From: Gari tellinella
Lineage: Eukaryota; Mollusca; Bivalvia; Cardiida; Psammobiidae
DNA length: 64,000 nt
Reading direction: 5' to 3'
NCBI GenBank assembly: GCA_922989275.2
Contig: OV277861.1
Location: forward strand, 40,240,623-40,304,622
Shown here: piece by piece, positions 59,901 through 62,900 of the stretch
How the letters are laid out: every line of letters starts with the position of its first letter
How positions within the stretch are numbered: the first letter of the stretch is position 1
The notes under the pieces: model-generated
Told to the model about the DNA's origin: nothing
Database searches by the model: none
The model's input: the letters and a program-made list of their open reading frames with translations, nothing else
Program-made: the position numbers and the translations under genes

Positions 59901-62900
59901 TTATTTGTTTTTGTTGACACATCTTGTCTTTAGTTACACTTTCCTTTAATAAATAATGTTATATTTTCAAAATTGTAAACAAATCATATTAGTGACATTA
60001 CTGCAGAAATGTAAAGTAAAACACACATTTTAATACATAATATTAAGTTCGAAGTATACTTTTATATAACCTGTTTATGCTGTAATCTTATAAATGTTAA
60101 TCTGAATTTAGAGACACCCTGTGAGATGAGACACGCGTTGCTTTTTCCGAAACTATGTCTTTAAAAACAGGTTTGACTTTTTGAATTAAATTGTTTGTCA
60201 ATTAAAAGCAAAAGTACACATTTTACCCCGTATGCTCCATCTAAGTTTTTATCGAACATCTTTTCGTGACAGTTTGCCGTACGATGACTCCACTGATCAA
60301 CTGATTAGACGTCATCGATATTTCGTCGTTACTTTCGATCTAGGATTCGTTTTCTTCCGTTAAGTGGTTGTCGGAATTACACAATAACACACGATTGACT
60401 ACGATTCTTGGGGAGCCCTGAGGGGAAACTCATAATAGTAGCAACATTGGGTTAATTACGTGACGATAATCCCACTGTTTGAAACGGTGAGATTGTCAAG
60501 TGATTCTGTATTATTATTTCCCAGTTAACCATTGGAAACCATGACATAAAACAGCTTTAGCTGAAAGGGAAAGAATAACGTCTTCTCTACTGCATGAGAA
60601 ATCTGATCTGGATCCGAACTGTAAAAAGCGACTTTATGCGAATTCGGCTAAAGAGACTGTAAACCAAATTTAGCCTAAAAAATAGCGGTCGGGAATCGAC
60701 TCCTTGCGAACTAGATGGTTAAACAAGATATACCCTGAAATGAGTACACTCGAACCCACTAGAACACGGAGACATTCAATACAGAATATTTACATTCGCC
60801 CCATTCAATTCCATTGGACAAGGTGACATTTTATTTGTATAAACGCAACTTTCATAGGGGCGGGACTTTTGTATACTTTCCCACAGAGGAGGCGGGGCTT
60901 ATGGGTCTGCTATCCGCGACTCGTTTTGTTGCGTTGCTTCAGTAAGGCCGTTTTGGCTGTACATGCATACTAATAAAATGTTCATTTAATATTAGAAATT
61001 ACAGCAAATAAAATGTAAATATAAGAAATGAACTGATTTTTTTCGGTGTTTAAGCGAAATAAACTACAGAAAATTATCCGCTAGAGCAATTCATGGACTT
61101 TGCGGATCATTTTCTGTCGTTTATTGCGCTTAAACGGCGAAAGAATTCAGTTCATTTATTAATTTTATCCTGTATGTAGCAACGTTTAAAACAAGTATCT
61201 ATTCCTAAAATATGCATATTCATGATTTACAGTATAACAACGAAATATTTTCTCAAGTAGTGGAATAAATTGTACATGTAAAATGCGTGTTTATGGAGTA
61301 ATGGGTTAAAGAACAAACTGTCTCAACACTGCTAATGCACCTGGGGACCGTTTCAGAAACTTTGTACGACAAATGTTGTCGTAAGTCAGATTATAAAAGT
61401 CTCAATTATTATGTATTTCTCCGTCTAATCCTGTCTTGTGACATCTCTTTGGAATCGTCTTGAAAAGACGATTCCAAAGAGATGTCACAATACAGGATTA
61501 GATAGAGAAATCAGAAATTAAATGTATTTTAAAGTTTTTACTTACGACAACATTTGTCGTACAAAGTTTTCTGAAATGGTCCCCAGGTGCATTGGCAGTG
61601 TTGAGACAGTTTGTTCTTTAACCCATTACTCAATAAACACGCCTTTTACATGTACAATTTATTCTGAAACAATTTAACCCTGACTGTTGGAATATTACAG
61701 TGACTTGTGATGTCGAAAAAACTGATTGGGCTCAATGCGGTTCCGTTTTCACAAACGCCAGCTGCGCAATTCCAAACGTTCCAAGCAGCTACTGTCCCAC
61801 CATGTGCGGTTACTGTCCAGGTAAATCCTCCAACATAATAATCATCTCTCAGTATCTTTTCTCACTGTCTCTTTGTTTCTCTCTCTCTCTCTCTCATCTC
61901 TTTGTTCTCTCTATGTCTCTCTATCTTTCTTACTTTCTCTATATGTCTCTATGTTATCATTCATTCACTCTCTATGTTATAACTAATTCTCTCAGTCATT
62001 CCTTTCCCTGCTTATACCACTTTCTCCATCTCTCCCGCTTTGCTTTAATTTTGTCCCTCTTTCTGTCTTTGTTTCTGTCTTTCTTTGTCCATTTCTCTCC
62101 GCATTGTCTCTTTCAGGGCTGCCATAAGTTGACATGAAAAATCCTAAGATTTAAAAATTTGGGTTTTTCTAGTGCGCATTTACGAATCGTACCTTTACCC
62201 CATAGCCTGTTTCGAGTTTTGCTGACACGTGACTACTTAAAGCAGACTGGAAGTAAAGCAGAAAGCGCCTTATGGCGCATTCTGCTTTACTTTCTGCCTG
62301 CTTTAAGCTACCATGTTCTAGAAAAAAATCCGAAGATTTAGGAAAAATCCGGTGATGGCAGCCCTGCTCTTTGTCTCTATTCTGTATCTCTCATTAATTG
62401 CATGTCTTGTACGGTCTGTATGTCTGTCTGTCTAACAGTCTGTATGTCTGCCTGTCTGTCTCTTTCTTTTTTCTCTATATATCTCGGTCCCTATCGTTTC
62501 GTCTCTCCGTATATCTACGCCTGTATCTGTTTGTGTGTCTGTCTTTCTTTCTGTCTATCTGCCTCTCTATCTACGTCACTCTCTCTCTCTCTTACAGTGG
62601 ATAATCTGTTATTCTTTCCCGTTTAAACGCAAACGTACGCAAACGCAAAACACTAAAACTAAAGTACAACTTTAGGACACATCTGATAATTCATATTTAT
62701 CTTGGTGGCAAACAGTTTGGAGCCTGATCAGACGCCGGGTTACCCGGCGTCTGATCTGGCTCCAAACTGTTTGCACTGCATATACAGTACTGAACCTTAT
62801 TAAATTAAATTGATAATCGCAAGCGAATTGCCATCGAATTGCCATCGAATCGGGCGCTTCAAAAAACAAATCCTACGTTTGAATACGTTAACGCGAATTT

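Noticed and set aside
61820..62137. Extension of the exon 10 frame into a Ser/Leu-rich protein
   Set aside because: The sequence is a CT microsatellite after a good GTAAAT donor, and exon 11 is in phase.
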